From NCBI GenBank assembly GCA_009760885.1, contig CM019713.1, positions 22,018,427-22,082,426 of the forward strand: a stretch of DNA of 64,000 bases, read 5' to 3'. Below, one piece after another: positions 1 to 10,515 of the stretch. How positions within the stretch are numbered: position 1 is the stretch's first letter; each line of letters begins with the position of its first letter. A program made the translations under genes and the position numbers. The notes beneath the pieces were generated by a model. It was not told where the DNA came from and did not search any database. It saw only the letters and a list, made by a program, of their open reading frames with translations. Origin of the DNA: Achatina immaculata (taxonomy: Eukaryota > Mollusca > Gastropoda > Stylommatophora > Achatinidae).

Positions 1-200
1 CTTCTTCATCTGTTGCAACAGATTCAGATGCTGCTGTTCATGCAAAGCTTTGTAGTTTGTCAACTGCTGCTGAAGTCTGTTCTGGTGCAGCTGAATTATG
101 TTTTGCTGTTCAATTATTTGCTTCAGGAAAGGCACTGCAGTATCCTTGTCATCAATGGCAGTGCACTTCTTGGTTTCATCATCAATGTTTCTGGCATCAT
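1..200 (-). CDS. Coiled-coil exon of the large minus-strand gene (partial, runs off window)
   Basis: Read on the minus strand, a pyrimidine-rich tract ending TCTGTTTCAG (201-210) is followed by an open frame through position 1, 66 codons after two leading bases. The protein is acidic at first (ARNIDDETKK) and then strongly Gln/Leu-rich with heptad-like spacing (EQQNIIQLHQNRLQQQL, LNLLQQMKK), which indicates a coiled coil. The exon begins with two bases of a split codon. That matches the single leftover base of the upstream exon at 4963-5095, so the joined codon would be TAT (Tyr). The family is not recognised. Several centriolar and cytoskeletal proteins have similar Gln-rich coils, but I see no diagnostic motif. 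The plus-strand frames over the same bases are shadows. Confidence 0.65.
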
Positions 201-699
201 CTGAAACAGAAGTACACAACATCATATCTACTGAAAATATAAGACAAAATTAGTGGAAGGCCATCAAATACCTTCATAAAAAGAAGTTTTTTTTAAAGTA
301 CATCCTTTATTTGAAACTAAGCTAATATATGGCAGAATTAAACTAATTAATCAGATCAGCAGCCATGAAATGAATGCACTAGACTATTAGCTATGAAATG
401 AATGCACTGCAGCAGACACCTGGTTAGCAGTCAAGAAAAAAGGTTTCCCAAAAAATGTGAGAGAATTTAAAAGTTAGACGATCTGTTCTAACATTACAGT
501 CAATAATGCAAATCCATGAATGCCACAGCTATCAACAGCCAAATAAAATCCTTCACTATAAAAATTGACATTAGTGCAAGCTTATGCCTGTTTACAACAG
601 CATCCAGTACAGACTGATAGCAAAATGAGGTTCTAAGAAATGACAATCATATTTAAATTTCCCATCATTTTTTATAAAATGGGATACTACTGGTTTATT
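201..699. other. Intron sequence, no gene seen
   Basis: AT-rich intron between the coiled-coil exon and family A element A1. It holds an imperfect 28-bp tandem duplication around 363-410 (ATGAAATGAATGCACT twice). I see no other feature. Confidence 0.5.
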
Positions 700-742
700 C
701 ATAAACTTCTTATATCTTATATCTTATATCCTTCCCGTGCCG

Positions 743-1210
743 TTAAATGTCACATAGGGCTCGCAAAGTAGTTCGCCAAATTTTCCTGTCTTCGGCAAGT
801 CTTTCAACCTCATCAAGGGATTTTATGCCTGTTAATTTGGTCTCTCTTAACAATGCCCTCTTCAGAGTTTCACGCGGTCTGTATCTTTTTCTTCGGCCTG
901 TTGTGTTCCACCTGACAGCTTGTTTTGGGATTATCTGATCATTTCTTCTCAAGTGACCACCATATGTCCATCTCCTTTTCCTGATCACCCATGAGACTGG
1001 TTGTTGTTCAGTCATCTGTCTTATCTCTGCATTGTTCTTAAATTCGTTCCACTTGATGCTGAGTATTTTCCTTAGGCATTTGTTTTCAAAAGAGTCTAAT
1101 TTCTTGTCTATTTTTTTAGTTGTTTTCCAGCTTTTGCATGCATAAATGAGGGTGGATATTACATTTGAATTGAATAGTCTTAACTTGGTTTTTGTGTTTA
1201 TAACTTCCAT
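743..1210 (-). pseudogene. Family A1 C-terminal domain fragment
   Basis: An open frame of 155 residues matching the end of the other family A copies (compare 34693-35502). It contains STLIYACKSW, the GHLRRNDQ block and TGRRKRYRPRETLKRALL, and ends LRALCDI before the tail. It lacks catalytic motifs, and the connection to the reverse transcriptase upstream is broken by frameshifts near 1210-1410. Confidence 0.8.
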
Positions 1211-1409
1211 ATGTTATCAAGGTTCTTTAAGATTGATGCTGCTTTTGCAATTCTAACTTCCTTTCTAGTGTCACCATCCTGGTCTATGTAACTGCCATGG
1301 TATGCAAATTGATTGACTTCTTCAATATCTGTCCCTTCTATGTGTATTTCTCCATTTTGATTAAGGAGAATTTTCATTTTTTTTGTTTTGTCCTTGTTAA
1401 TTTCAAGTC

Positions 1410-2060
1410 CTATTTTGCTAGCCAGTGAAGATAGGCTATCTGTTTTTCTTGCGTGGAATTCACATTGTTACTGATAAGAGTTATGTCATCAGCAAAATCA
1501 AGATCTTCTAGTTGGGTCCCATGTACCCAGTCAATACCTGTGTTACCTGTGCAGCAGTTTTTCATTATGAAGTCTATTGTATTCCCAAAAAGTAAAGGAG
1601 ACAGTATACATCCTTGTTTCACACCTGTTTCAATCTGGAACCATTCACTCATCCCTTCTTCTGTCTTGACTGCACAAACATATCCATTGTATAAGTCCTT
1701 AATGATGTTGACAGTTTTAAATGGTATTCCATATAGACTTAGAATTCTCCATAATGAATCTCTGTGTATGCTATCGAATGCCTTTTTAAAGTCTATGAAG
1801 TTCAGTATTAATAGTTTCTGCTTTTCAATATGTTCTTCAAGTATTATTCTTAGAGTAAAGATCTGGTCGAGACAGCTTCTCCCTTTTCGAAATCCTGCTT
1901 GTTCTTCTCTCATTGCAGTATCCACTATATCTTTAAGTCTATTAAAAATGACCTTGTAAAATACTTTTGATACAACTGATATTAAGGTTACTCCTCTCCG
2001 ATTGTTAGTCACTAAGGTTGCCTTTTTCTGGTAGTTTAACAATGATTTCTTTTTTTCCAA
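1410..2060 (-). pseudogene. Family A1 reverse transcriptase fragment
   Basis: A 216-residue open frame with classical RT blocks: GFRKGRSCLDQIFTLR (57-72), FIDFKKAFDSIHRDSLW (88-104), GVKQGCILSPLLF (146-158) and the catalytic FADD (189-192) followed by ITLIS. The motif style is that of RTE-like non-LTR elements. The frame starts in a low-complexity K-rich stretch and ends in a frameshift after the catalytic motif, so it is a fragment of a single original ORF. Confidence 0.85.
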
Positions 2061-2221
2061 TTAGAAAGTACCTTTTCTTCTTTCCAAACCTTGTTAAACA
2101 TTCTCTGTAGCTGTCTCATGTTGTCACTATTGATAGCTTTTAGCATTTCGGGTGTTATTTCATCTTCACCTTCAGCTTTGTTGTTACCCATTAAATTCAC
2201 TGGTGTTTCAATTTCATGCAA
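2036..2221 (-). pseudogene. Family A1 endonuclease-RT linker fragment
   Basis: A 61-residue frame overlapping the RT fragment by 25 bases in another frame. It holds the pre-RT motif of this type of element (NNKAEGEDEITPEMLKA), normally the conserved K(A)-x-G-x-D-x-I-x-P-E block, followed by NWKK. Its offset from the RT frame shows a frameshift in a T-rich run near 2045-2055. Confidence 0.75.
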
Positions 2222-2431
2222 TTTAATTTCATCTAAGTTGACATTTAGTTGTGGGGCTGGTAAGTCAGTTTCAAGGTTTAACTATTCTTTGGGTGTGGTC
2301 GATTAAGTATTTCTTGGAAGTGTTCAGCCCATCTTTGCTTTTGGTCTTTACTTGATGTTAATAGGGTTCCAGTTTTGCTAAAGATTGGTCTTTCTTTAGA
2401 TGTAATAGTACTTGTTAGCCTCTTTTGTATG

Positions 2432-3238
2432 TTATAAAGTTTTGCTGTCTCCTGTCTTTGCTGCTTTTTCTGCCTCTTTCGCCATATTGTCTATGTATTC
2501 TCTTTTACCCCTTTTGGCTGAACTTTTTACTTTCTTGTCTAGTTCTCTGTATGTTGCTTTTGCCAAATCTTTTCCAAGATCTGTTTTTGCATTCAACATG
2601 TCTAATTTGACTGCTTGTCTTTCATGTATATACTTCCATGTTTTTTCTGATATCCATGCTTTTCTATTTGTTTTTTTCAGTCCAGCACATGCTTTTGCTG
2701 CTGTGATTATGGCTGTGCTGTAAGAATTGCATAATTCATCTATACCTATCTCCTCAACTTCATTGTGTGTTTTGGAATGATTGGCAAGTTCTTGATTGAA
2801 ATTATTGTTAGTATTTTCTTCTTGTAGGCTGTGGCTGTTTATCTTTCTGTATACTGATTTCTTGTGATGGCTTTTCAATTTTAGTTTTATTTTCCCTATG
2901 CACAGGTTGTGATCACTGTTAAAATCTGCACCCCTATAAGCCCTCACATCTATGAGAGATGTTCTGTATTGCTTTCTAATACAAAAATGATCTATCTGGT
3001 TTCTAGTTCTATCATCTGGAGATATCCGCATTGTTTTATGTATCTCTTTGTGTGGGAATATTGTGCCTCCAATGACCATGCCCTCTGTTAGACATATTTC
3101 AATTAACCTTTCTCCGTTCTGATTAACCATGTCAATTCCTTCTTTCCCCATTACTTTTTCAACGTCGGTATTATCTTTCCCTACTTTAACGTTGAAGTCC
3201 CCCATAGCAATTAGTATGTCATGTTTAGGGCAATACAA
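2432..3238 (-). pseudogene. Family A1 APE-type endonuclease fragment
   Basis: A 268-residue frame with the apurinic-like endonuclease signatures of non-LTR elements: MGDFN (12-16), the NQIDHF block (80-85) and SDHN (108-111). The Lys/Glu-rich region typical of the inter-domain stretch follows. The N-terminal catalytic region is absent on this strand because the 5' end is inverted at about 3233. Confidence 0.85.
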
Positions 3239-3446
3239 TACAGTGACAATAATACTGTGTTATGCACCCACGAATGATGCAGATGATGATGTGAAAGACG
3301 ACTTCTATCACCAATTACAATACATAAACTGGGAAATATAAATACCACAATCTACATATAATTAATTCATCATCACTAAAGAGGAAATAATGATCTAGTC
3401 ATGTGTATAATTACAGAAACTAAATGTACATGAAACAATTATAGCA

Positions 3447-4948
3447 GACTGGCTTCATAGACAAGCTAAAGGTACCTTGTGACTGGCTTCAGAGACAAGC
3501 TAAAGGTATCTTGTGACTGGCTTCAGAGACAAGCTAAAGGTACCTTGTGACTGGCTTCAGAGACAAGCTAAAGGTAACTTGTGACTGGCTTCAGAGACAA
3601 GCTAAAGGTAACATGTGACTGGCTTCAGATACAAGCTAAAGGTAACATGTGACTGGCTTCAGATACAAGGTAAAGGTAACATGTGACTGGCTTCAGATAC
3701 AAGCTAAAGGTACCTTGTGACTGGCTTCAGAGACAAGCTAAAGGTACCTTGTGACTGGCTTCAGAGACAAGCTAAAGGTAACATGTGACTGGCTTCAGAT
3801 ACAAGCTAAAGGTAACATGTGACTGGCTTCAGATACAAGCTAAAGGTAACATGTGACTGGCTTCAGATACAAGCTAAAGGTACCTTGTGACTGGCTTCAG
3901 ATACAAGCTAAAGGTAACATGTGACTGGCTTCAGAGACAAGCTAAAGGTACCTTGTGACTGGCTTCAGAGACAAGCTAAAGGTACCTTGTGACTGGCTTC
4001 AGAGACAAGCTAAAGGTACCTTGTGACTGGCTTCAGAGACAAGCTAAAGGTATCTTGTGACTGGCTTCAGAGACAAGCTAAAGGTATCTTGTGACTGGCT
4101 TCAGAGACAAGCTAAAGGTATCTTGTGACTGGCTTCAGAGACAAGCTAAAGGTATCTTGTGACTGGCTTCAGAGACAAGCTAAAGGTATCTTGTGACTGG
4201 CTTCAGAGACAAGCTAAAGGTATCTTGTGACTGGCTTCAGAGACAAGCTAAAGGTATCTTGTGACTGGCTTCAGAGACAAGCTAAAGGTACCTTGTGACT
4301 GGCTTCATAGACAAGCTAAAGGTAACTTGTGACTGGCTTCATAGACAAGCTAAAGGTACCTTGTGACTGGCTTCATAGACAAGCTAAAGGTACCTTGTGA
4401 CTGGCTTCATAGACAAGCTAAAGGTAACATGTGACTGGCTTCAGAGACAAGCTAAAGGTACCTTGTGACTGGCTTCAGAGACAAGCTAAAGGTATCTTGT
4501 GACTGGCTTCAGAGACAAGCTAAAGGTAACATGTGACTGGCTTCAGATACAAGCTAAAGGTAACATGTGACTGGCTTCAGAGACAAGCTAAAGGTATCTT
4601 GTGACTGGCTTCAGAGACAAGCTAAAGGTAACATGTGACTGGCTTCAGATACAAGCTAAAGGTATCTTGTGACTGGCTTCAGAGACAAGCTAAAGGTACC
4701 TTGTGACTGGCTTCAGAGACAAGCTAAAGGTAACTTGTGACTGGCTTCAGAGACAAGCTAAAGGTAACTTGTGACTGGCTTCAGAGATAAGCTAAAGGTA
4801 ACATGTGACTGGGTTCAGAGACAAGCTAAAGGTATCCTGTGACTGGCTTCAGAGACAAGCTAAAGGTACCTTGTGACTGGCTTCAGAGACAAGCTAAAGG
4901 TAACATGTGACTGGCTTCAGAGACAAGCTAAAGGTACCTTGTGATTGG
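3447..4948. repeat. 34-bp minisatellite, about 44 copies
   Basis: Tandem units of consensus TTGTGACTGGCTTCAGAGAC followed by AAGCTAAAGGTACC (34 bp). Variation is confined mainly to two places: the trinucleotide after GGTA (cc, tc, ac, aca) and the ag/at of the cAGAGAC segment. It lies in the intron directly downstream of exon 4963-5095 of the minus-strand gene, ending 15 bp from that exon. Read on the minus strand each unit contains AAGGTACCTTTAG. Confidence 0.98.
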
Positions 4949-4962
4949 TTAGCTTGAGATAC

Positions 4963-5095
4963 ATCTTTCCTGCACTTCAGCTCTAATTCTTTGTTCCAGA
5001 TAGTCATGTAGTCTTCTTTGGAGATGCCATGTGACAAAGCCTCTCTGAGACCCGCCAAAAAGTCCATGGTGACCTACTTCATACAAATGGTCCAG
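4963..5095 (-). CDS. Internal exon of the large minus-strand gene
   Basis: The minus-strand acceptor tract CTCTTTTCTTTTAG precedes 5095. The phase 0 frame is open for 44 codons (LDHLYEVGHHGLFGG, then a basic amphipathic stretch VTWHLQRRLHDYLEQRIRAE) and reaches a donor GAT|GTATCT at 4963/4962. The one leftover base completes a Tyr codon with the exon at 1-200. If this donor were not used, the frame would hit a TAA 12 bases further on. Another frame offers an ATG in good context (MDFLAGLREALSHG), so an alternative first exon cannot be excluded. The 34-bp minisatellite begins just past the donor. Confidence 0.6.
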
Positions 5096-5226
5096 CTAAA
5101 AGAAAAGAGATTTGTTTACAGCCAGCTTGAACACAACCTACCTGCAGGAATAACAGAAACAAAAATATTCAGGTTCAGTTTTGCCCTTTTTCTCCTTATT
5201 TCGAGTTCTTTCATGAATTCTGACTT

Positions 5227-5529
5227 CATTCATTCCTTTGCATGTCCCTTGCGGAACTTTGCCTCCCAAACAGCACTCCTGTAGGCCTCTCGGTTGTGAG
5301 CAAGATGGCCTGCTGCTGCTGCATCCATTTCCAGATCATCAATGATGTCTTGCAGCCATCTTCGTTTCGGTCTTCCTCTTTTTCTTTTTCCCATTATGTA
5401 TCCTTCCAATACGGTCTTCTCCAAATTATCATGACGTTTAATGTGTCCAAAATATTTAAGTTTTCTCTCTTTAATCCTCTTTACTAGCCAGCCTTCTTCA
5501 ATATTAAGCTCTTGTAGTACAGATATATT
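5227..5529 (-). mobile_element. Family D non-LTR 3' fragment
   Basis: Minus-strand frame 5230-5553 encodes the C-terminus of family D (LQELNIEEGWLVKRIKERKL, GHIKRHDNLEKTV, KRKRGRPKRRWLQDI) and ends HAKE with an AATG-like tail. A 13-bp perfect direct repeat TGAATTCTGACTT at 5214-5226 and 5530-5542 marks the target-site duplication. It has no RT domain and is heavily 5' truncated. The closest copy in the window is at 24253-25016. Confidence 0.9.
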
Positions 5530-5542
5530 TGAATTCTGACTT

Positions 5543-6617
5543 ACAGTACCCATATTTCTTCTTCTTTTTTTTTCTTCTTCTTCTTCTTCGTCAACTTGCC
5601 AGAGCTATGTCATGCTAAATCTGCAGTCCTGTTAGCAGAACAATGTCCACAGAGCAAGAGAACTATTACATCATGTCTGGTCATGTACCAGGTAAAACTA
5701 AACAGACCGTAGATTAAAATTAGATATGCTCGACAACACACAGGAAAATAATGTCACTGAAGCACGTGTCTTAATAATAAAAGAGTTGCAGTGAAATCGT
5801 AGAGTCAGGTAACTGATAATGTAGAGTCAGAGTCGTTATTCTACATCTTCAAGTCGAGTCCTAGTCGACAGACTCGAGTCTACATCTCTGCTACAACATT
5901 CCACAGTGACGGACAACAAATTGGCCAAATTTCATATTTAAAAAAAAGAAAGAAGAAAATGCAGATCAGATTTTAAAATGTGACAGAGTATAATCACTTT
6001 ATTATAAATAAGCTTCTGACCACGCCTGTCACTTTTTTTTAACTTAAAATAATCTGCTCGCTTTATTCTCTCAGTGCCCAGTGCACCAGGCCTCGTTGCT
6101 GCCAACTACTGTACTAGAAAAAGACTGGCGAAATGGCAACTTCACAAGCAAAGTGTAAATGCTGGACACAGTAATGTACTGTAAAATGATAAACAGCAAA
6201 GAAAAGCTCTTCGTCCTAACTAGCCAATATTTTATACATACAGTTCTTCTAGAAAAAAAAAGTTGAAAAGCGCTGCTAAAAAAAATGACATCCTATGTAT
6301 GTATTAAGATGTACAAAGATTAACAATCTTTCTCACTTCTTTGTCTCGCACGGACCCCTTGATCGTTTATTATTTTCAGTTCTTATGTGTTGTGGTTTCA
6401 CCACATGTGTTAGTCCAGAGACTGTAAACAACAGGGAAGATTCTACCCCACCCCCGGAAGGGGGAATTTTATACTGTGTGTATATGGGGCGGGGGGGGGA
6501 ATCACTTATTGACAAACTACCACTGTTGGAATATTTATACACATTGTTTCCCTCCTCCTTCCCCTTTTCCCGCTCTGGGAAGGGAAGATGAACTCTTTAT
6601 ATGTTGAGGGTTGAGAA
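5543..6617. other. Intron sequence, no gene seen
   Basis: A CTT-rich stretch lies at 5555-5590. A phrase is partly repeated at 5805-5870 (GTAGAGTCAGGTAACTG... GTAGAGTCAGAGTCG). Short A and G runs are present near 6246-6500. The open frames at 6295-6591 are low-complexity and unsupported. Confidence 0.4.
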
Positions 6618-6745
6618 CTCCTGTTTAGTGTCTACCAGCTCTAAACGTTGGACAGGTTGAGAACTCCTGTTTAGTGTCTACCAGCTCTAAACGTTGGACA
6701 GGTTGAGAACTCCTGTTTAGTGTCTACCAGCTCTAAACGTTGGAC
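6618..6745. repeat. 46-bp tandem repeat, about 2.7 copies
   Basis: The unit GTTGAGAACTCCTGTTTAGT plus 26 further bases (through CTAAACGTTGGACAG) repeats almost exactly, with the last copy diverging to GGACACGG. Confidence 0.9.
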
Positions 6746-7639
6746 ACGGCGATAAAAAGTTTCTGCTTCTGTAGAACTGAGCCTGTAAGCCAGACCATCA
6801 CCAGAAAATGGATAAGGAACGAAGCTTGCATATGCAAAAGTTAAAACAAGGATGGGGGTACTGGAAGCAAATGGGAAGGCATGAAAGGAGCGAGAAAGAG
6901 ATAACAGAAGTGGACAAGGAGAATAAATGAAACAAATTATGAAAAAGAGAAGCAGGTTACAGCGACTTGTTTGAATTCCCGGCCTACACTCTAGACTCAT
7001 GCTTTCTGCAACCTTCGCCACCATGACAGCGCAGTTATGCCCTATTCCGTTTGCCACGCTGAAAAGGGCAACATAACCTGCTGAGTTGTATGGGTTCTCA
7101 GCTAATTCTATCCTGGAGCTGGTAACTGCGCACTCCCTCCTGTATAATTATCTATACTGCTGTAAAAATGTTTTTTCAAAATGTACCCCCTGAAAGAAGA
7201 ATGCAGAACAAAAATGTGCAAGTTTTGGAAGCACTCCAAACTCTGCAGACTAACACATTATTTACTGGCAAGAAAGAAAGTGGGCCACTGTTCTGTACTT
7301 ACAACGCAAACATTTACCTGTTATATTGCGTGTGCTATAATGCCAGTTGCACGTCTCATTATTGGTCACACTTGTGCAATCTTACATAAACATCGAGCAC
7401 GAAAGCCGTGATAAGTTCCCGAATAACTGAATACAAAATATATAAAACCACGCCCAAGACCATGAGAATTCATCCACCTGCTATCGGTGGGTGTTGGCTT
7501 CATGGACAGCGGACAGGACTTGTGACTACCTGCCTCCTCAAGGTGATTCTGACCACTGATGTAAGCAGAGACGTGTCAAACTCCCTTCCCCTTCTCTCCT
7601 CCAAACCACTCCTGCCACACAGCATTAAACTAAAATGAC
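6746..7639. other. No gene recognised
   Basis: Moderate GC. A 128-codon minus-strand frame (6671-7057) overlaps the 46-bp repeat and has no motif I recognise. Two overlapping plus-strand frames (7168-7411) look like chance. I see no splice-supported exon here. Confidence 0.35.
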
Positions 7640-7719
7640 AGAAAACTGGCTATCTGACATAAATGGTGATAAATTGTGTGGTGATGTCTTTGTTGATTTC
7701 AAGAAAGCCTTCGTTATGA

Positions 7720-8133
7720 TTGATCATGAAATTCCTGCAAAAAAAAAAGCTGGAAAGTTTTAGATTACACCCTGACCCGACAAAATGTATTACATCTTTT
7801 CTCTCAGATAGAAAACAAGTAGTTTGCTTTAGAAACAAAATATCTGATTCTTCTGCGGTTGATACTGGTATTCCTAAAAGCTCCATTCTTGGTCCTCTTC
7901 TCTTTGATATCTATATTAACGACTTACCACTACATTTAAAGCACTCTTCATTTGATCTTTTTCCTGATGACTGTACTGTTTATCTGCACACAACGCTCCA
8001 AAATTATATAAACACTTTGATTAAATGGAGTAATAAAAATGGTATGTTGATAAACAAAATCCATGCTCATCACTACAAGACAGAAACTGCAGAATGCACC
8101 AAAAACTTCACTACAGCTTTGTCCTGGGACTAA
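7720..8133 (+). pseudogene. CR1/L2-like RT fragment
   Basis: A 137-residue frame with SFLSDRKQVVCF, the GIPKSSILGPLLF block and FPDDCTVYLHT in the catalytic position. The Gln of the usual GVPQGS is Lys-Ser here, and the active-site Tyr-Ala is replaced by Phe-Pro, so the enzyme would be inactive. The frame is lost at about 8130. Confidence 0.8.
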
Positions 8134-8620
8134 GGCAATGGAAAATGTTCACAAACATAAAACTCTAGCATTCATCACTGATCAGGATTTAACTTGCAAT
8201 TCTCACGTACATAACCTAACACACTTGATTGCACAGAAAGTTTACCAACTAGCCAAAATTCAACACTTTATGGACAAAGACACAAGAAAGATTTACTACA
8301 TATCACATATACAAACACACTTAGATTATTGTTCCAGAATCTGGGATGGATGCTCAGTCTCAAACACAAAAAGGCTCCACTCACTTCACAAGCGAGCATT
8401 AAATCTTATTTGTGACAAACACCCAGAACAGACTGTAGATCAACACAAACAACTCAAAATTCTACCCCTCAAAAATAGAATCATTTTTAACAAAGTTAAG
8501 TTTGTTCACAGAATTCTGTCGCACAATGCTCCGCCTTACTTGTGGTCACTGTTTACGTATAATACTAAACATAGCCAGCGTTTAAAAAGCTGTCTTCCTA
8601 AACCCAGGCTTGATCTGTAA
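8063..8620 (+). pseudogene. CR1/L2-like C-terminal fragment
   Basis: A 185-residue frame with the carboxy-terminal domain of CR1/L2-type proteins: QTHLDYCSRIWDGCS, RLHSLHKRALNLICD, LKILPLKNRIIFNK. It stops at a TAA before an A-run at 8621. It overlaps the preceding frame by 71 bases, showing one frameshift. Confidence 0.8.
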
Positions 8621-8667
8621 AAAAAAAAAGCCTTTCATACTCTGCAGTACGGCTCTGGAACACCCTC

Positions 8668-8791
8668 TCCTACCATTTAAAATCCATTAATAATATTTCA
8701 TCGTTTCACCCAAACCTTTTTCATTATTTATCCTACCATTTAAAATCCATTAATAATATTTCATCGTTTCACCCAAACCTTTTTCATTATT
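8668..8791. repeat. 63-bp direct duplication in the CR1/L2-like 3' UTR
   Basis: TACCATTTAAAATCCATTAA and the following 40-odd bases through TTTTTCATTATTTA occur twice in tandem with near-perfect identity. Confidence 0.95.
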
Positions 8792-9256
8792 TACTTTCTT
8801 GTACCTATAAGCCTCCACAGAATAGCCAGCACTCTCTCAACCCATGACTCGCCAGTTATCAAGTACTAAAATGACATAGTTCGAAAAGTAACTTGTTAAA
8901 TATTGTTAGAAATTATTTTAATGTTTGTTAAAAATATATGTTAGAAGATCTGTACTGAAAATGTGTTTTTATGCATGTATATGTCTGTGTGTGTATGTGC
9001 GTTCATGTGTGTGTGAGAGCTATTTTATTAAGCTAATTACTTCTTCTCTTTTACTTTGAATGTAATAGGTAATCTTACACTCTTTTGATGTGTTTTTTTT
9101 CTAATGTAATTTGTATGTTTGTATTAAACCGAGTGTGTGGGAAGAATGAAAGATGGAGTGATGAAAGGCAGAATTAAGACGGGCCTGCGTGTCCAATTCT
9201 TTACCCTTTAAAAATAAAGATCATTCATTCCTCTCACCACATCGCAGAGGCTGTTA

Positions 9257-9543
9257 AGAAGTTTAAGAAAGTCACTGTACCAGAATAAGTTTGAGAAAGT
9301 CACTGTGTCACTATACCAGAAGAAGTTTGAGAAACTCATTGTACCGGAAGATGTTTGAGAAAGTCACTGTACCAGAAGTTTGAGAAACTCACTGTACCAG
9401 AAGATGTTTGGGAAAGTCACTGTACCAGAAGAAATCTGAGAAAGTCACTGTACCAGAAGTTTGAGAAACTCACTGTACCGGAAGATGTTTGAGAAAGCCA
9501 CTGTTTCAGAAAAAGTTTGAGAAAGCCACTGTACCAGGAAGAA
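9257..9543. repeat. About 28-bp degenerate minisatellite
   Basis: About 11 copies of GTTTGAGAAAGTCACTGTAC + CAGAAGAA with length variants (some lack AGAA or contain GTGTCA). Two sub-types alternate, AAAGTCACTG and AAACTCACTG, giving a partial dimeric pattern. It starts just beyond the 3' tail of the CR1/L2-like element. Confidence 0.9.
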
Positions 9544-9545
9544 AC

Positions 9546-10200
9546 TGTTAAAACACTGAATATCTGTCAATGAAGTTTTCTGCAACTCCATAAATTACGT
9601 CAGTTAGTCTGATCTGGCGTTGAGTCAGCTGTTTTAACAAGGAACACGAGGTCATTATACTTTATGCATTGTCATACAGCGTATGTAACATGCGTACACA
9701 CGAAGTGAATACAAGATTTCGCGCCCGCTGTATTACGTATTCTCTGAAATGTTGGGTCATGCTAGACCGCCATCTATTTCATGCGCCAGTCCATTCTCTT
9801 CTATGCTAGAGAACATACACGGACATGTAATCATTATCTGTAAGATATTGGAGTTGTTGTACTCCAGATAGTGGCATGGACCTACGGTCGTGGCTACTTC
9901 TGTTACAGCGACTCAGTGGAACGCTATGACAGCCGACATAAGCTGGGAGGGAGAAACTCGATAAACTTTCTGATAAAATGAAACAGAAAGCCATATTCTT
10001 AGATCAGAAGTTTTAAAAAAATCAGATAAGGGTCAGTTAAGTTGTGTTTACTGTGAAGATGACGACAGCTAGGTGAATTTGTTTTTTTTTTTTTTTAAGC
10101 CGAGATGAAATGTCTACGATTGGATCGAATGTCAAACCTGCTGCAGAACTACCAAGAAAAAAAAAAACATTTACCATTACACTATTCATGATAATACAAG
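9546..10200. other. No gene recognised
   Basis: Mixed sequence with somewhat higher GC around 9700-9920, a T-run at 10081-10098 and an A-run near 10158. No frame over about 60 codons with recognisable composition. Confidence 0.35.
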
Positions 10201-10515
10201 GCGGCCTGGGTGGCTCGGTGGTTCGGTGGCTCAGTGGCTCGGTTTACTAATCCCCTGGTACCGAGCTCAAGTTCAAACAGTGAGGACTTTTCTGAAACCT
10301 TCACACCAAAAAGCCCCCGGTGTCCACCCAGCCTCTAAAACTGGGTACCAGAGAAATGTGGGAAGGTAAACGCGGCCAGGTATGATACTGACCTCATCAG
10401 ACTTTCATGTGCTGAAGGTCATGGAAATATGGGCCTAACACCGTATCTCCAATAAGCCTTTATGCATGGAAACGGGGATTTGACCTTTTACCTAATGTAA
10501 CGTAAGTTGGAACAC
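10201..10515 (+). mobile_element. tRNA-derived SINE, copy 1
   Basis: A degenerate tRNA-like head (GGCTCAGTGGCTCGG resembling an A box; GAGCTCAAGTTCAAACAG resembling a B box) is followed by the same central body as the copy at 17259: CTGGGTACC, GGAAGGTAAACGCGGCCAGG, TGATACTGACC, then AACACCGTATC and a TTTGACCTTTTACC tail. A short triplication of the GGTGGCTCGGTGGTTCGG kind disturbs the head. It ends about 15 bp before a Penelope-like terminus. Confidence 0.8.

Larger units (their letters stand above)
708..3322 (-). mobile_element. Family A non-LTR retrotransposon A1 (RTE-like), with 5' inversion
   Basis: This is the longest family A copy. Read on the minus strand it carries an APE-type endonuclease (2432-3238), a linker (2036-2221), a reverse transcriptase (1410-2060) and a C-terminal region (743-1210), and ends in an ATATAAG-type tail at 708-731. 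The frames are separated by frameshifts, so it is defective. An 8-bp direct repeat CATAAACT flanks it at 700-707 and 3323-3330. The last about 90 bp (3233-3322) encode the preceding part of the endonuclease (CYAPTND) but on the plus strand, so the 5' end is inverted. This fits twin-primed integration. The element lies in an intron of the minus-strand gene, in the same orientation. Confidence 0.85.
7640..9235 (+). mobile_element. 5'-truncated CR1/L2-like non-LTR element
   Basis: RT-like coding sequence starts at VDFKKAF (about 7695), continues with FLSDRKQVV, GIPKSSILGPLLFDIYINDL and a decayed catalytic box FPDDCTVY (YADD in relatives), and ends with the typical C-terminal blocks HLDYCSRIWDG, LHSLHKRALNLIC and RILSHNAPPYL. 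Two overlapping frames (7720-8133 and 8063-8620) show a frameshift. The long 3' UTR closes with a GGGCCTGCGTG...AATAAAGATC motif and a CATTCATTC tail, the same 3' end as at 46195-46280. The endonuclease is absent. Confidence 0.8.

Noticed and set aside
1453..1959. 168-codon plus-strand frame
   Set aside because: It is antisense to the family A reverse transcriptase. The minus frame contains all RT motifs.
3447..4948. CRISPR-like array of regular direct repeats
   Set aside because: Units are contiguous without unique spacers, and the genome is an animal's. These are minisatellites, as are the other arrays.
6295..7057. 98- and 128-codon frames
   Set aside because: They overlap low-complexity G/C runs and a 46-bp tandem repeat and show no domain.
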